Shown here piece after piece: positions 17,460-26,048 of a DNA stretch of 35,007 nucleotides. The notes below the pieces were generated by a model. The model searched no databases and was not told the origin of the DNA. It saw only the letters and a list, made by a program, of their open reading frames with translations. A program made the position numbers and the translations under genes. How positions within the stretch are numbered: position 1 is the first letter of the stretch; every line of letters starts with the position of its first letter. The stretch comes from Nodosilinea sp. LEGE 07088 (GTDB taxonomy: Bacteria; Cyanobacteriota; Cyanobacteriia; Phormidesmidales; Phormidesmidaceae): positions 1 to 35,007 of the forward strand of contig NZ_JADEWX010000047.1 of assembly GCF_015207395.1 (NCBI RefSeq). Direction: 5' to 3'.

Positions 17460-18749
17460 CTACCCTTGAGCGACCGCCACCGGGCCAATCGCTTCCTCAG
17501 GCCCCAGCAGCGAAATGTAGGGAGTGTGGAAAAACTCCTGAGCTACGGCTTCAATGTCCAGGGCCGTCACCGCCGCCACCATATCCTGAAACTGCTGGTC
17601 GTATTCAACGCCTAGTTCCAAAATTTCGTACCAGCCCAGCAGTTGAGCAATTTGGGCATTGGTCTGTTTACCCAGGGCGTATTGCCCCAGCAGTTTGTTC
17701 TTAGAGGCCTGGATTTCGTCATCGGAAAGCACTGTTGTTCGCAGGCGATCAACTTCAGTGCGTAGCCCCTCTAGGGCAGTGGCCGTATTTTCGGGGGCAG
17801 TGCCGATATAGGCGACAAATTTAGATAGCCCCAGCCGGGTGGGGTAAAAAGCCGACACGTCGTAGGCCAGGCCGCGCTTTTCGCGCAGTTCTACAAACAA
17901 CCGACTAGAGAGACCGTTGCCCAGGTAGGTGTTGATCAGCTTAAGAGCGGCGTAGGCCGGGTGCTTGACTGGGGCCGCTGGGTAGCCCACCATCACGATC
18001 GCCTGATTGGTCTCCTGGGCAACCCTAGAGCAGGTGGCGGCTGTGGTTACTGCGGGCAGGCGCAATGGAGGGGGGGCAGTGGGGGGAGCTGACCAGTCGC
18101 CTAGGGCGTTTTCGACCTGGGCCTGGGCCGCCTCAGGGCTAATCCGGCCCACAATGGTGACGACCACATGGTCGGGGCGTATATGCTGCCGGTGAAAGGC
18201 GATCAAATCTGCCTGGGTGAGGTTGGCGACGGTGGCTTCATTACCGATGCCAGGCCGACCGTAGGGGTGGTGGCCGTAGATATCCTGACGCAGTTGGTTA
18301 AAGGCCAGGGTAAACGGCTGCTCTTGCATTGAGCGAATCTGCTGTAGGGTCAGCCGCCGCTCCAAATCGATTTCGTCTTCGGGAAAGCTCGGCTGCCGCA
18401 GCAGGGTAGCAGCCAGGGCAAAAATCTCAGGAAAGTCGGCGGAGACCGTTTTGAGACTGATGACGCTGTAGTCAGCCGCCGCATCGGTGCCCAGGCTGGC
18501 TCCGACTGATTCGACTGTTTCAGCGATCGCCATCGAAGCCATGGTCTCTGTGCCTTTGGTCAGCAGCCCCATCAAAAAGCTGACGAGCCCCGCTTGGTGA
18601 TGAGCTTCGGCGCTACTACCCGCCCGAATAAACAGCCGGGCCGAGACAATATCGGCGACCGGGTTTTCTAGGACTAAAACCGTTAACCCGTTAGGTAAAA
18701 CAGTGCGATGGAGTTGAGGTGTTTGAAGTAGAGAGGCTGTCACAGGCAA
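17460..18749 (-). CDS. M16-family peptidase-like protein lacking the zinc motif
   Basis: A 429-residue M16 (pitrilysin/processing peptidase) paralogue. The place of the inverted zinc motif HxxEH reads HHQAGLVSFLMGLL, so the metal ligands are absent and the protein should be catalytically dead. The rest is well conserved, including the glycine-rich loop LPNGLTVLV, EDEIDLERRL, HPYGRPGIGNE and the second-domain GLSSRLFVELREKRGLAYDV. This resembles the alpha subunit of mitochondrial processing peptidase or the inactive partner of bacterial M16B heterodimers. The start may be TTG at 18749 or GTG at 18743. It lies 80 bp after the active M16 gene on the same strand, pointing to a heterodimer. Confidence 0.92.
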   Translation of the reverse strand: MPVTASLLQTPQLHRTVLPNGLTVLVLENPVADIVSARLFIRAGSSAEAHHQAGLVSFLMGLLTKGTETMASMAIAETVESVGASLGTDAAADYSVISLKTVSADFPEIFALAATLLRQPSFPEDEIDLERRLTLQQIRSMQEQPFTLAFNQLRQDIYGHHPYGRPGIGNEATVANLTQADLIAFHRQHIRPDHVVVTIVGRISPEAAQAQVENALGDWSAPPTAPPPLRLPAVTTAATCSRVAQETNQAIVMVGYPAAPVKHPAYAALKLINTYLGNGLSSRLFVELREKRGLAYDVSAFYPTRLGLSKFVAYIGTAPENTATALEGLRTEVDRLRTTVLSDDEIQASKNKLLGQYALGKQTNAQIAQLLGWYEILELGVEYDQQFQDMVAAVTALDIEAVAQEFFHTPYISLLGPEEAIGPVAVAQG

Positions 18750-18786
18750 GAAAAATTACAGTGCAAGCAGAAAAAGAGAGCGCTAA

Positions 18787-18822
18787 CCGCTGAGTCAGTC
18801 TAACTATAGACTGACTCAGCGG
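18787..18822 (-). terminator. perfect 16-bp hairpin between the two M16 genes
   Basis: CCGCTGAGTCAGTCTA and its exact reverse complement are separated by ACTA. The hairpin begins 8 nt after the stop codon of the active M16 gene and about 40 nt before the inactive one. Past the stem on the minus strand there is no immediate U-tract; short T-runs appear 11-30 nt later. It may act as a partial terminator, an RNA-processing site or a 3'-end stabiliser setting the ratio of the two subunits. Confidence 0.6.
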
Positions 18823-18829
18823 GCTCGGC

Positions 18830-20083
18830 TCAGGCCGGGCGCAGAATGGTAGACACATATCGCAGCGGGGTGAGGTACTGGCTCGCCAGTGGGCGCAGCT
18901 GCTCGTCGGTGTAGCGCTGGAGCGTGGGCACGTAGGCGAGGCAGTGCTCGGCGGTGGCTACGGTACCGTAGTAACCGTAGAGCCCCGCCAGTTGCCCGGG
19001 CGCTTCGGTGGAAAAGGCGTAGTCGTTGCACAACAGGCGCTTGGCCCGGGCAATTTCGCCATCGCTGATGGGCTGAGCCGCTAGCTCACTCAGGCGATCG
19101 CACACAATGGCCTCTACCCGATCGATCGCGTCGCCATCGAGCCAGGCCTGAATGGTAAACAAGCTACAATCGCGCTGGAGCGAAAACCCAGCGCCAATAT
19201 CCTGCACCAGCTGACGGTCTTCTCGCAGCTCGCGCACCAGGCGCGACGATCGCCCCTCGGCCAAAATGGCCGCCAGCAGATCGAGCCCATGGGCGGTCTC
19301 CAACTGGTCAACCCCCGGCCCCAGCCAGGCCATACACAGGCGCGACTGCTCCAGACGAGGCAGGTGAAGGGTTTCTCGGCGCACCCCCGGCAGGTTGGGG
19401 ACGGGGGCGATTGCAGCAGGCGGGCAGGGCGGGGGCGATGCAAACCCGCGAAAGGCATGTTTGACCATAGCGATGGTCGGCTCCAGCGGAATGCCGCCGG
19501 TAATTACCACCGTCATTTTGTCGGGCTGGTAGTGGGCCTGGTGAAAGCAGCGCATTTCTTCGGGCGATCGCTGCTGCAAAATCTCGGCGGTGCCCAAGAC
19601 CGGACGACCGTAGGGATGATCTTGGTACACCAGTTCTGACATCGCCTGATAGCCTAGCCAGTCGGGGTCATCCTGGGCCTGGCGAATTTCTTCGAGCACC
19701 ACCTGGCGCTCGCGGTCAAACTCATCAGCGGGAATCGCCGCATGCAGCAGCAGATCTGCTAGGTAGGGCAGAGTATGGGGCAGCATATCGGCTGCGATCG
19801 TGATGTAGAAATGGGCGTAGTCGTGGCTGGTAGCCGCGTTGGTCATGCCTCCCTGGGTTTCGATTGCATAGTCAAACACGCCGGGCGGCAGCTGGTCGGT
19901 GCCCTTAAAAATCATGTGCTCTAGAAAATGGGCCATGCCCGCCCACTCCGCTGGCTCGGCAATCGCCCCAGCCCGCACCCACACGTCAGCCACCACCACG
20001 GGGGTAGCCGCAATTTCCTGGTGAATCAGGGTGAGCCCATTGTCTAAACGAATCACACTGGCGGGAAAATCAACCGAAATCAA
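18830..20083 (-). CDS. M16-family zinc metallopeptidase (active subunit)
   Basis: A 417-residue M16B peptidase with the inverted zinc motif HFLEH (H52, E55, H56) and the downstream Glu-rich helix FDRERQVVLEEIRQ that supplies the third ligand. HPYGRPVLGTAE and the substrate-gating second half (GRSSRLVRELREDRQLVQDI) are also conserved. Homologues are beta subunits of mitochondrial processing peptidase and bacterial PqqL/YmxG-type peptidases, which degrade or trim peptides. There is no signal peptide, so it is cytosolic. The apparent start is TTG at 20083, since no ATG or GTG lies suitably close. It is first in a two-gene unit with the inactive partner downstream. Confidence 0.94.
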   Translation of the reverse strand: MISVDFPASVIRLDNGLTLIHQEIAATPVVVADVWVRAGAIAEPAEWAGMAHFLEHMIFKGTDQLPPGVFDYAIETQGGMTNAATSHDYAHFYITIAADMLPHTLPYLADLLLHAAIPADEFDRERQVVLEEIRQAQDDPDWLGYQAMSELVYQDHPYGRPVLGTAEILQQRSPEEMRCFHQAHYQPDKMTVVITGGIPLEPTIAMVKHAFRGFASPPPCPPAAIAPVPNLPGVRRETLHLPRLEQSRLCMAWLGPGVDQLETAHGLDLLAAILAEGRSSRLVRELREDRQLVQDIGAGFSLQRDCSLFTIQAWLDGDAIDRVEAIVCDRLSELAAQPISDGEIARAKRLLCNDYAFSTEAPGQLAGLYGYYGTVATAEHCLAYVPTLQRYTDEQLRPLASQYLTPLRYVSTILRPA

Positions 20084-20255
20084 CGGCTCAGGCCCTTAGT
20101 ACAGGTCACTATTCTAAAGATCAACGTCAACTGGCTCCCTCTGAGTAGATCCTTCGGGGTCTCAGTTTTTACCGAATGTTAACTCTGCTGTTAATACTAG
20201 CGTCCCAGTCGGTTAAAACATAGGGACTTGACCCCTGGAGCGGATATTTCTCAGC

Positions 20256-20297
20256 GCCAAAAACAATTCCCTGGCCCCCATAGACCAGGGAATTGCT
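20256..20297 (-). terminator. intrinsic terminator of the minus-strand 6S-like RNA
   Basis: An 11-bp perfect stem, CAATTCCCTGG (20295-20285) with CCAGGGAATTG (20274-20264), has a 10-nt loop and is followed on the minus strand by TTTTT (20263-20259). On the plus strand the stem is followed by CTAAAAATC, with no U-tract, so the terminator works leftward only. No protein gene lies upstream of it on that strand. Confidence 0.8.
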
Positions 20298-20310
20298 AAA
20301 AATCTCAAAG

Positions 20311-20497
20311 GGCCTCACCGCAGCGCCGTCTTACCTCAGTTTCCGACCTGGGAAAACCAGGGGGGTGCCTTGGCATCTAGCTTAAAGTTTCCGAGTACAA
20401 GCTCGGTTTACTGCCGCCGATGCAACTTAGCTCCCGTTCGGAAGAAACATAGATCGACAAACATTGTTGGCAGTCACCAACGCCGTAGTGAGACCTC
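20311..20497 (-). ncRNA. ssrS: candidate 6S RNA
   Basis: About 185 nt, the length of cyanobacterial 6S RNA. The two ends pair over 17 positions: 20495-20479 with 20327-20311, 16 of 17 pairing, five as G.U. Those five would be A.C mismatches on the plus strand, which fixes the RNA to the minus strand. Inside are an apical stem GCATC/GATGC enclosing CCGAG/CTCGG and largely unpaired flanks, so the fold is a closing stem, a central bubble and a terminal hairpin, as in 6S. A TATAGT -10 box (20507-20502) places transcription start near 20495, exactly at the stem, and a strong terminator follows. 6S RNA binds sigma-loaded RNA polymerase. Identified by structure only, so another structured RNA is possible. 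Confidence 0.6.
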
Positions 20498-20501
20498 ATT
20501 C

Positions 20502-20507
20502 ACTATA
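20502..20507 (-). promoter_or_regulatory. -10 element of the 6S-like RNA
   Basis: TATAGT on the minus strand, with a possible -35 TTGTCG 19 nt upstream. Start is expected near 20495, which coincides with the first base of the long closing stem. Confidence 0.45.
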
Positions 20508-20630
20508 ACCAACAGCCTGGGGCAACCGACAAGGGGGCAGCCGACCCAACTCTGACCGCGATCGCCTGCTCCGGTGATCTAATATGACAGCACCGGGCTT
20601 AGCCCTGTGTTTCACCCTTTTATTTTTCCT

Positions 20631-21533
20631 ATGGCTTCTGACGATTCTGCTGCCGTAACCGATGCTGTCACCGACGGCAGCCCTCCGCTAGAGGCCCCTA
20701 CTGAGGCTAACTCTGCCGCGCATTCTGCGGCGGCGACAGGCGCGCCTACCCCTGCTCCACCGGTCGATCCGCGCACTCAGCTGCGGCTGCGTAGTGAAGG
20801 CGACTATTTGACGCTCCTCCTACCCAACCCGCTCCAGGCTGAAACCGAGGGCGGCATGCTCTCCTGGGGAGAGTTAATTCAGCAATTTAAACAGCGGCTG
20901 CACGGGAGCGAGCCCTTTTGGCAACCCCACACGGTGGTGCATTTGGCCGCCCGCGATCGCCTGCTCGATACCCGTCAGCTGCAATCCTTAGAAGATTTAC
21001 TCACCACCGCTCAGCTCAGCCTCAAACGGGTGATTACCAGCCGTCGCCAGACCGCGATCGCCGCTGTTGCCGCTGGCTACTCGGTTGATCAGCTGGCGGC
21101 AGAAGACAGGCTACTCCAGTCGCCCCCGCGCCCTGGCCAGCCCCTGGCCGAGCCCCTATACCTACAAACCACGGTGCGATCGGGGGTCGAAATTCGCCAC
21201 CCCGGCACCATTGTGGTGCGGGGCGATGCCAACCCCGGCAGTTCGCTGGTGGCCGAGGGCGATATTTTGGTTTGGGGGCGACTGCGGGGCACCGCCCACG
21301 CCGGGTCTGGGGGCGATCGCGATCGCTACATCATGGCGCTCCAAATGCACCCTACTCAGCTGCGTCTGGCCGATTTGGTCGCGCGGGCTCCCGATGGCCC
21401 TAGCCAGCAATATCTGCCCGAGATCGCCTACGTGGGGGACAACGCCATTCGCATTGCCCAGGCTCAAGACTTTGCCCGCCAGCATTTCAACGCCACCCTA
21501 GGGCAGGGGGCTCAGCCCACCGACGCCTTTTAA
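20631..21533 (+). CDS. minC: septum site-determining protein MinC
   Basis: A division inhibitor that blocks FtsZ assembly away from midcell. The C-terminal half is the MinC beta-helix: RSGVEIRHPGTIVVRGDANP, GSSLVAEGDILVWGRLRG, TAHAGSGGDRDRYIMAL and MHPTQLRLADLVAR. The N-terminal half holds the weakly conserved FtsZ-acting domain, preceded by an Ala/Pro-rich leader of about 45 residues that is probably unstructured. ATG 20631 is chosen over a GTG 24 nt upstream. Length about 300 is longer than E. coli MinC (231), as is normal in cyanobacteria. First of the minC-minD-minE set. Confidence 0.95.
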   Translation: MASDDSAAVTDAVTDGSPPLEAPTEANSAAHSAAATGAPTPAPPVDPRTQLRLRSEGDYLTLLLPNPLQAETEGGMLSWGELIQQFKQRLHGSEPFWQPHTVVHLAARDRLLDTRQLQSLEDLLTTAQLSLKRVITSRRQTAIAAVAAGYSVDQLAAEDRLLQSPPRPGQPLAEPLYLQTTVRSGVEIRHPGTIVVRGDANPGSSLVAEGDILVWGRLRGTAHAGSGGDRDRYIMALQMHPTQLRLADLVARAPDGPSQQYLPEIAYVGDNAIRIAQAQDFARQHFNATLGQGAQPTDAF

Positions 21534-21741
21534 CCAGGCAGCTTTGGCCAGGCAGCTCTCAAGTGAGCATCCTGGGCGGTTGACCATGGCGTATGATTGA
21601 CAGTTGTTTTTGTCGGGGTGTAGGTTTTGTCGAATTGAGTCTTGCACTAGAGCACAGCGGCTGAGCCAATTCACCACCGCTGAACTCGCATTGATTGACA
21701 CATTGGTTAGCTCGGTTGTTTAGAGAAAGTTGGCTTCATCC
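21534..21741. other. minC-minD spacer with possible promoter
   Basis: A 208-bp spacer. TTGACA at 21597-21602 with TAGGTT 18 nt later could be a separate minD promoter, although the -10 is poor. A nine-base direct repeat, CAGGCAGCT, occurs at 21536-21544 and again at 21550-21558. Confidence 0.3.
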
Positions 21742-22539
21742 ATGACTCGCATCATCGTAATGACCTCGGGTAAAGGGGGCGTCGGCAAAAGCACCTGCAC
21801 CGCTAATCTGGGCATGGCCCTGGCCCAGCACAACCGGCGGGTAGCCGTGGTCGATGCCGACTTTGGCCTGCGCAACCTTGACCTATTGCTAGGCCTAGAG
21901 AACCGCATTGTCTACACCGCTCTAGATGTGCTGGCGGGCGACTGCACCGTTGAGAAGGCCCTGGTAAAAGACAAGCGCCAGCCCACCCTGGGCCTGCTAG
22001 CCGCCGCCCAAAACCGCAACAAGGAGGCCATTACCCCCGAGCAGATGAAGTCACTGGTGGCAGGGCTGGCCAAAACCCATGACTTTATTTTGATCGACTG
22101 CCCAGCGGGGATTGAGCTAGGCTTTCAAAATGCGATCGCCCCGGCCAACGAGGCCATCATCGTCACCACGCCAGAGATTTCCGCCGTTCGCGACGCCGAC
22201 CGGGTGATCGGCCTGCTCGAAGCCAACGACGTGAAATTTACCAAGCTCTTGATCAACCGCATTAAACCCAAAATGGTGCAAGAAGACCAAATGATGTCGG
22301 TGCGCGATGTGCTAGATATTCTCGCGGTTCCCCTGCTGGGGGTGGTACCCGACGATGAGCGGGTGATTGTGGCCTCGAACCGAGGTGAGCCCCTGGTGCT
22401 TGATCAGCAGCTCTCCCTGGCCGGCGTAGCCTTCAACAATATCGCCCGTCGTCTGCTTGGAGAAGAGGTACCCTTAATTGACCTCAACGCCACCCACGAC
22501 GATCTCTTTAGCCGCCTGCGTCGATTCTTTCGAGGCTAG
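21742..22539 (+). CDS. minD: septum site-determining ATPase MinD
   Basis: A 266-residue ParA/MinD-family ATPase that binds the membrane as a dimer, recruits MinC and is released by MinE. Seen: the deviant Walker [11 protein letters not shown] starting at residue 9, switch region [17 protein letters not shown], Walker [12 protein letters not shown], and the C-terminal amphipathic membrane helix [14 protein letters not shown] 21742 gives the canonical [13 protein letters not shown] start; an upstream TTG is not needed. minE follows after about 60 bp. Confidence 0.98.
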   Translation: MTRIIVMTSGKGGVGKSTCTANLGMALAQHNRRVAVVDADFGLRNLDLLLGLENRIVYTALDVLAGDCTVEKALVKDKRQPTLGLLAAAQNRNKEAITPEQMKSLVAGLAKTHDFILIDCPAGIELGFQNAIAPANEAIIVTTPEISAVRDADRVIGLLEANDVKFTKLLINRIKPKMVQEDQMMSVRDVLDILAVPLLGVVPDDERVIVASNRGEPLVLDQQLSLAGVAFNNIARRLLGEEVPLIDLNATHDDLFSRLRRFFRG

Positions 22540-22598
22540 GGGCAAGGCTTTCCCCCTGCAACGGTGTTCGATGTTTTATTACCCAGCCGCCAGTACCG

Positions 22599-23087
22599 AT
22601 GCTAAGCGAACTTCTCGACAAGCTATTTAACCGCAACCGCAACCTCTCTAGCCGGGCCGAGGTCAAACAGCGGCTGCAATTTGTGCTGGCCCACGATCGC
22701 GCCGACCTCACCCCCGAAGTGGTCGAAAAGATGCGTCAGGAAATCCTTGAAGTAGTCTCTCGCTATGTCGAGCTCGACCAGGACAATTTAGAATTCACCC
22801 TCGAAAGCGACCAGCGCATGACTGCCCTGATTGCCAATCTGCCTATCCGCCGCATGCGCCCCGCATCTCCCCTGGTTGAGCCGCCTGCCACAGACGCCGC
22901 ACCCTCAGACCTCAGCCCAGCACCCTCAGACCCTAGCGCGACGGAGCCCGATGAGCCGACGGCCCAGATCTCGGCTGAAGCCGACCACTCAGTCCCCGCT
23001 AGCGAAGCGACCAGCGCGGCCGCTCCTGAATCCGAGCCCCAAGCTTCTGAAACCGCCAGCGAGACGGCTCCTAGTGATGAACAATAG
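22599..23087 (+). CDS. minE: cell division topological specificity factor MinE with long acidic tail
   Basis: MinE stimulates MinD ATPase and drives MinCD off midcell. Residues 1-12 ([12 protein letters not shown]) are the membrane-targeting helix, 13-35 the anti-MinCD segment with [18 protein letters not shown], and about 36-85 the dimerisation domain ([20 protein letters not shown]). Normal MinE stops near residue 90-100. This one continues for about 70 residues rich in Ala, Pro, Ser and Glu ([16 protein letters not shown] and similar repeats), probably disordered. The tail keeps an open frame up to an 11-nt overlap with the ferredoxin gene. Core assignment is certain; the tail function is unknown. 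Confidence 0.95.
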   Translation: MLSELLDKLFNRNRNLSSRAEVKQRLQFVLAHDRADLTPEVVEKMRQEILEVVSRYVELDQDNLEFTLESDQRMTALIANLPIRRMRPASPLVEPPATDAAPSDLSPAPSDPSATEPDEPTAQISAEADHSVPASEATSAAAPESEPQASETASETAPSDEQ

Positions 23088-23472
23088 CGCTGCTGAAACC
23101 TGTGCATCCCTCGCCGCCTGTGTCGAGTCGCTGGCCCTGGGCAGCATTCAGCGCCATGTTCTCATCTGTGCCGACCAGACTAAGCCCAAGTGCTGCGACA
23201 AAGCCGCCAGCATCGTCGCCTGGGACTATCTCAAAAATCGCCTCAAAGAACTCGGGCTGGATCGCCCCACCGCCGATCGCCCCACGTCTATTTTTCGCAC
23301 CAAAGCCAACTGTCTGCGAGTCTGCTCCCAGGGGCCGATTTTGCTGGTTTACCCCGAGGGTATCTGGTACCACAGCGCCACCCCCGCCGTGATTGAGCGC
23401 ATTATTCAGGAACACCTGATTGGCGGGCAGGTGGTCGAAGAGTTCGCATTCTTACAACATCCATTGCATTAA
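23077..23472 (+). CDS. thioredoxin-like 2Fe-2S ferredoxin
   Basis: A 131-residue protein of the (2Fe-2S) thioredoxin-like ferredoxin family. Cluster ligands are visible as [14 protein letters not shown] (C31 and C40, or C39) and KANCLRVC (C79, C83). The C-terminal half [18 protein letters not shown] with [11 protein letters not shown] is diagnostic of the family in cyanobacteria. It is a soluble electron carrier with unknown partners. ATG 23077 lies inside the last codons of minE, giving an 11-nt overlap and likely translational coupling. No division function is known for this family. Confidence 0.88.
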   Translation: MNNSAAETCASLAACVESLALGSIQRHVLICADQTKPKCCDKAASIVAWDYLKNRLKELGLDRPTADRPTSIFRTKANCLRVCSQGPILLVYPEGIWYHSATPAVIERIIQEHLIGGQVVEEFAFLQHPLH

Positions 23473-23514
23473 AAAAGATCGCATGCCAATCAGTTCTCTG
23501 CCCCAGTTATCTAC

Positions 23515-25563
23515 TCAATGGGACGTCAAAATCTGACGAATTATGGGTGCAGACAAACGAACTGCCTCAATCGAAGGGTGTGAATATTCATCTCTATACA
23601 GTATCTCCCCGGTAGGAGCCGTGTATGTGCAGCGATCGCCTGGGCAAAATAGATCAAATAAATCTACAACCCTGTTATTCTCCTTCTGTGCAAAGGCTTT
23701 AAGCACCGTATCTAATCCTGCTCGCCTAGCTAGAGACTGAGCCCGATTGGGAAACTCGCAGGTGTTGTCAAATGGCTGGAACCACTGTTTGACCGCCGCC
23801 GAAGGCTTGCAGTAGGCTTCACGCGCGAAGGGATTGCCATGTAAAACTGCCAGGCGTATTCCCTTAGCTGATAATTCATCAGAAAGGCTACCCAACCCAA
23901 GGGCGAGCTTTTTGAGGTTTTCTTCAGACTCTTTAGTGATATTTTCAGGAGACAACCAAGCCAAGTCATTGATAAGGAAAACCCAGTCTCCTGGTCTCAG
24001 ATCACTCACAATGGAAGGGATTATACTATTCCAATAGTAGTTGCTTGCCTCTGCGAAACTACCAACGTTAGGGATCTCTTGAACCGGAGAAGCGTCCCAA
24101 GAAGATGTGATCGTGACCGCATATCCGTCTGAAATTATTAAGTCATCAAAGCCTTGCACAAAGGCAGCAGAGAACGAGTTACCAAACACGGCGACTCGCC
24201 TTTCTGCCTCCGAAAAATTTCCCAGGGTGCATTCTTCAATAGAGATCCGCTTTTGGGCTCTAGCCTGAGTACTGCCAGCGAGAACACAACGCTCGCCCTG
24301 CCACAAAGAATTCGTTTCTGGCAAATGATAGGGCTCTGTAAGCGATAGCACACCCTTTGCAATTAATGGTGGATGATTTCCCATATAAATAGAAAAGTTT
24401 GGCACTTTCATCAAGGTGAAAAATAATGTAGAGATTAATGAGGCGGCTAGAAGCCAATAGATAATAGACTGACGGTTTCCATGGGGCCATTTAGAGAATC
24501 TCAACGGACTTTCGATGTAGCGAAAAGATATAACTGCTGCAATTACTGTCAGAGCAATTTGAATTGGAATTGACCACCAATGAATACCAATCGTTAAGCG
24601 ACTGATGCAAAGAATACCCCAGTGCCATAAATATAGTGAGTAAGAAATGATGCCGATATAGATAACCTTGGGATTGGTGAGGAATGTATAAACCTCAGTT
24701 TCTGGTTGAATATAATTTACCAAGATCAAGGTCAAGCTTACAATGATCATCGTTGATAGAGAAGCCAAGGTGATGGGCAAATAAAAAGTAATCACCATAG
24801 AAATAATGATTAACAAGGTCAAAGCATTTGCTGATCTGCGTGAAGAGAAAGCTCTACCCTTTGCATTTGCAAAAAGACACAACATGACGCCTGAGCCCAA
24901 TTCCCAGAAGCGAGTAGCGAAAAGAAAGTAACTTGCCGATGGATTGGTGGGGTAAAAATATATAAACGAAATCAAGGATATTGATGACAAGAATCCAATG
25001 ACTACAGCCATTTTTTTCCTGAAACTGGTAATTTGATTCTTGAAGCCTGACAGATAAATTAGCAATGGGAAAATGATATAAAATTGAGCCTCAACGCCTA
25101 ACGACCAAGTGTGTGTAAAAATATTGAGCTCAGAAGAATCGGAAAAATAATCAACAGATTGATGGAATAGAATGAGATTCGAAGTTCCAAATGCTGAGGC
25201 GATGCCCGTTTTTAGTGAGGTTGCTGGGCTTGCGTCAAACATGCAGACTGCAATTCCTGCAGCCAGTGAAAATGCGATTAATGCAGGAACTATTCGTTTG
25301 ATTCGCCTGGCATAAAAAGTTAGTAAAAATTCATTGAAGCTACCACTTTTATTTTTGGCTATTAGAGAGGATGTTGTAACAAATCCAGAAATTACAAAGA
25401 ATATATCTACGCCTAGATAGCCACTTGGCAATATTTCTTCGTTGAAGTGATTGATGATGATGGCAATGATCGCAATTGCCCTAAGCCCATCTATCTCTGG
25501 GCGATAGGATGACTTCGAAGCGGGAGGATCAGGGGTGAGTTTGACTTGGGGGATGTTGACCAC
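23515..25563 (-). CDS. OafA/YrhL-type acyltransferase 3 with C-terminal SGNH domain
   Basis: A 682-residue membrane O-acyltransferase. Residues 20-60 hold the acyltransferase-3 opening RPEIDGLRAIAIIAIIINHF (His39) and GYLGVDIFFVISGF. About ten membrane helices follow to about residue 400, then a periplasmic SGNH-like domain with the FGNSFSAAF block (Asn in place of the usual Asp) and the terminal SHPS motif. Members acetylate surface polysaccharides or peptidoglycan. Base composition is clearly more AT-rich than its neighbours, and GCGATCGC is almost absent, which suggests recent acquisition. It stands alone, flanked upstream by a tandem 24-nt repeat. Confidence 0.93.
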   Translation of the reverse strand: MVNIPQVKLTPDPPASKSSYRPEIDGLRAIAIIAIIINHFNEEILPSGYLGVDIFFVISGFVTTSSLIAKNKSGSFNEFLLTFYARRIKRIVPALIAFSLAAGIAVCMFDASPATSLKTGIASAFGTSNLILFHQSVDYFSDSSELNIFTHTWSLGVEAQFYIIFPLLIYLSGFKNQITSFRKKMAVVIGFLSSISLISFIYFYPTNPSASYFLFATRFWELGSGVMLCLFANAKGRAFSSRRSANALTLLIIISMVITFYLPITLASLSTMIIVSLTLILVNYIQPETEVYTFLTNPKVIYIGIISYSLYLWHWGILCISRLTIGIHWWSIPIQIALTVIAAVISFRYIESPLRFSKWPHGNRQSIIYWLLAASLISTLFFTLMKVPNFSIYMGNHPPLIAKGVLSLTEPYHLPETNSLWQGERCVLAGSTQARAQKRISIEECTLGNFSEAERRVAVFGNSFSAAFVQGFDDLIISDGYAVTITSSWDASPVQEIPNVGSFAEASNYYWNSIIPSIVSDLRPGDWVFLINDLAWLSPENITKESEENLKKLALGLGSLSDELSAKGIRLAVLHGNPFAREAYCKPSAAVKQWFQPFDNTCEFPNRAQSLARRAGLDTVLKAFAQKENNRVVDLFDLFCPGDRCTYTAPTGEILYRDEYSHPSIEAVRLSAPIIRQILTSH

Positions 25564-26048
25564 GGCTGTCTATCTTCATCTTTTTTAGGCCTGTCACCAG
25601 ATATTCGCAGTCTCCTGTCACCAGATATGTGCAGTCTATGGAAAGAATGACTTCAGAGGCGTGGTTATATAGGTTTACCCAAGCTTTGCTACAAGAATCG
25701 AAAAATAAGAATTTTTACATCATGATCACGGGTAGACTTCCAACCATACCGGGTAGAAAAATACCTCGCTGAACTCTCTTCACTGACTATATTCTGTTTC
25801 AGATCGCAGCTGGCCTTTGCCGGGCAGGCTTGGTCAAGGACGACAGGATGCTGAGCCGTGGTTCCTATGGTCACCTCTGGAGGATGAGTGCCTTGATGGA
25901 TGCGTACATAGCAATCTCCCAACCTATGCATAGCCGAAATCAGTCGGCTCTCCTTAGGGAAGTTGGGGGCAAACGCCGCTACTCGCAACCTTCCAATCCC
26001 CGCCTGTTTCTGCTGTATAATCCCCGGCAATACCTACGGACTACGGGC
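25564..26048. other. divergent intergenic region before argJ
   Basis: A 485-bp region between the acyltransferase and argJ. It contains the 24-nt tandem repeat at 25591-25637 and no confident gene. An open frame runs into argJ from 25830, but its first 73 residues lack resemblance to ArgJ and are not needed. The transition from AT-rich to GC-rich sequence falls in this stretch. Confidence 0.4.
25591..25637. repeat. tandem 23-nt repeat upstream of the OafA-like gene
   Basis: CTGTCACCAGATATTCGCAG followed by TCT (25591-25613) is repeated at 25615-25637 with two changes (ATTC to ATGT), a period of 24. It lies 28 nt upstream of the OafA-like start codon on the minus strand, a suitable place for regulator binding. 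Confidence 0.75.

Noticed and set aside
17417-17704. 95-codon plus-strand frame
   Set aside because: Antisense to the 3' end of the inactive M16 gene; proline/arginine-rich shadow translation.
25830-26048. 73-residue N-terminal extension of argJ
   Set aside because: The family start MTDWQLIEGG at 26049 is clear, and the extension has no resemblance to ArgJ or a targeting signal.
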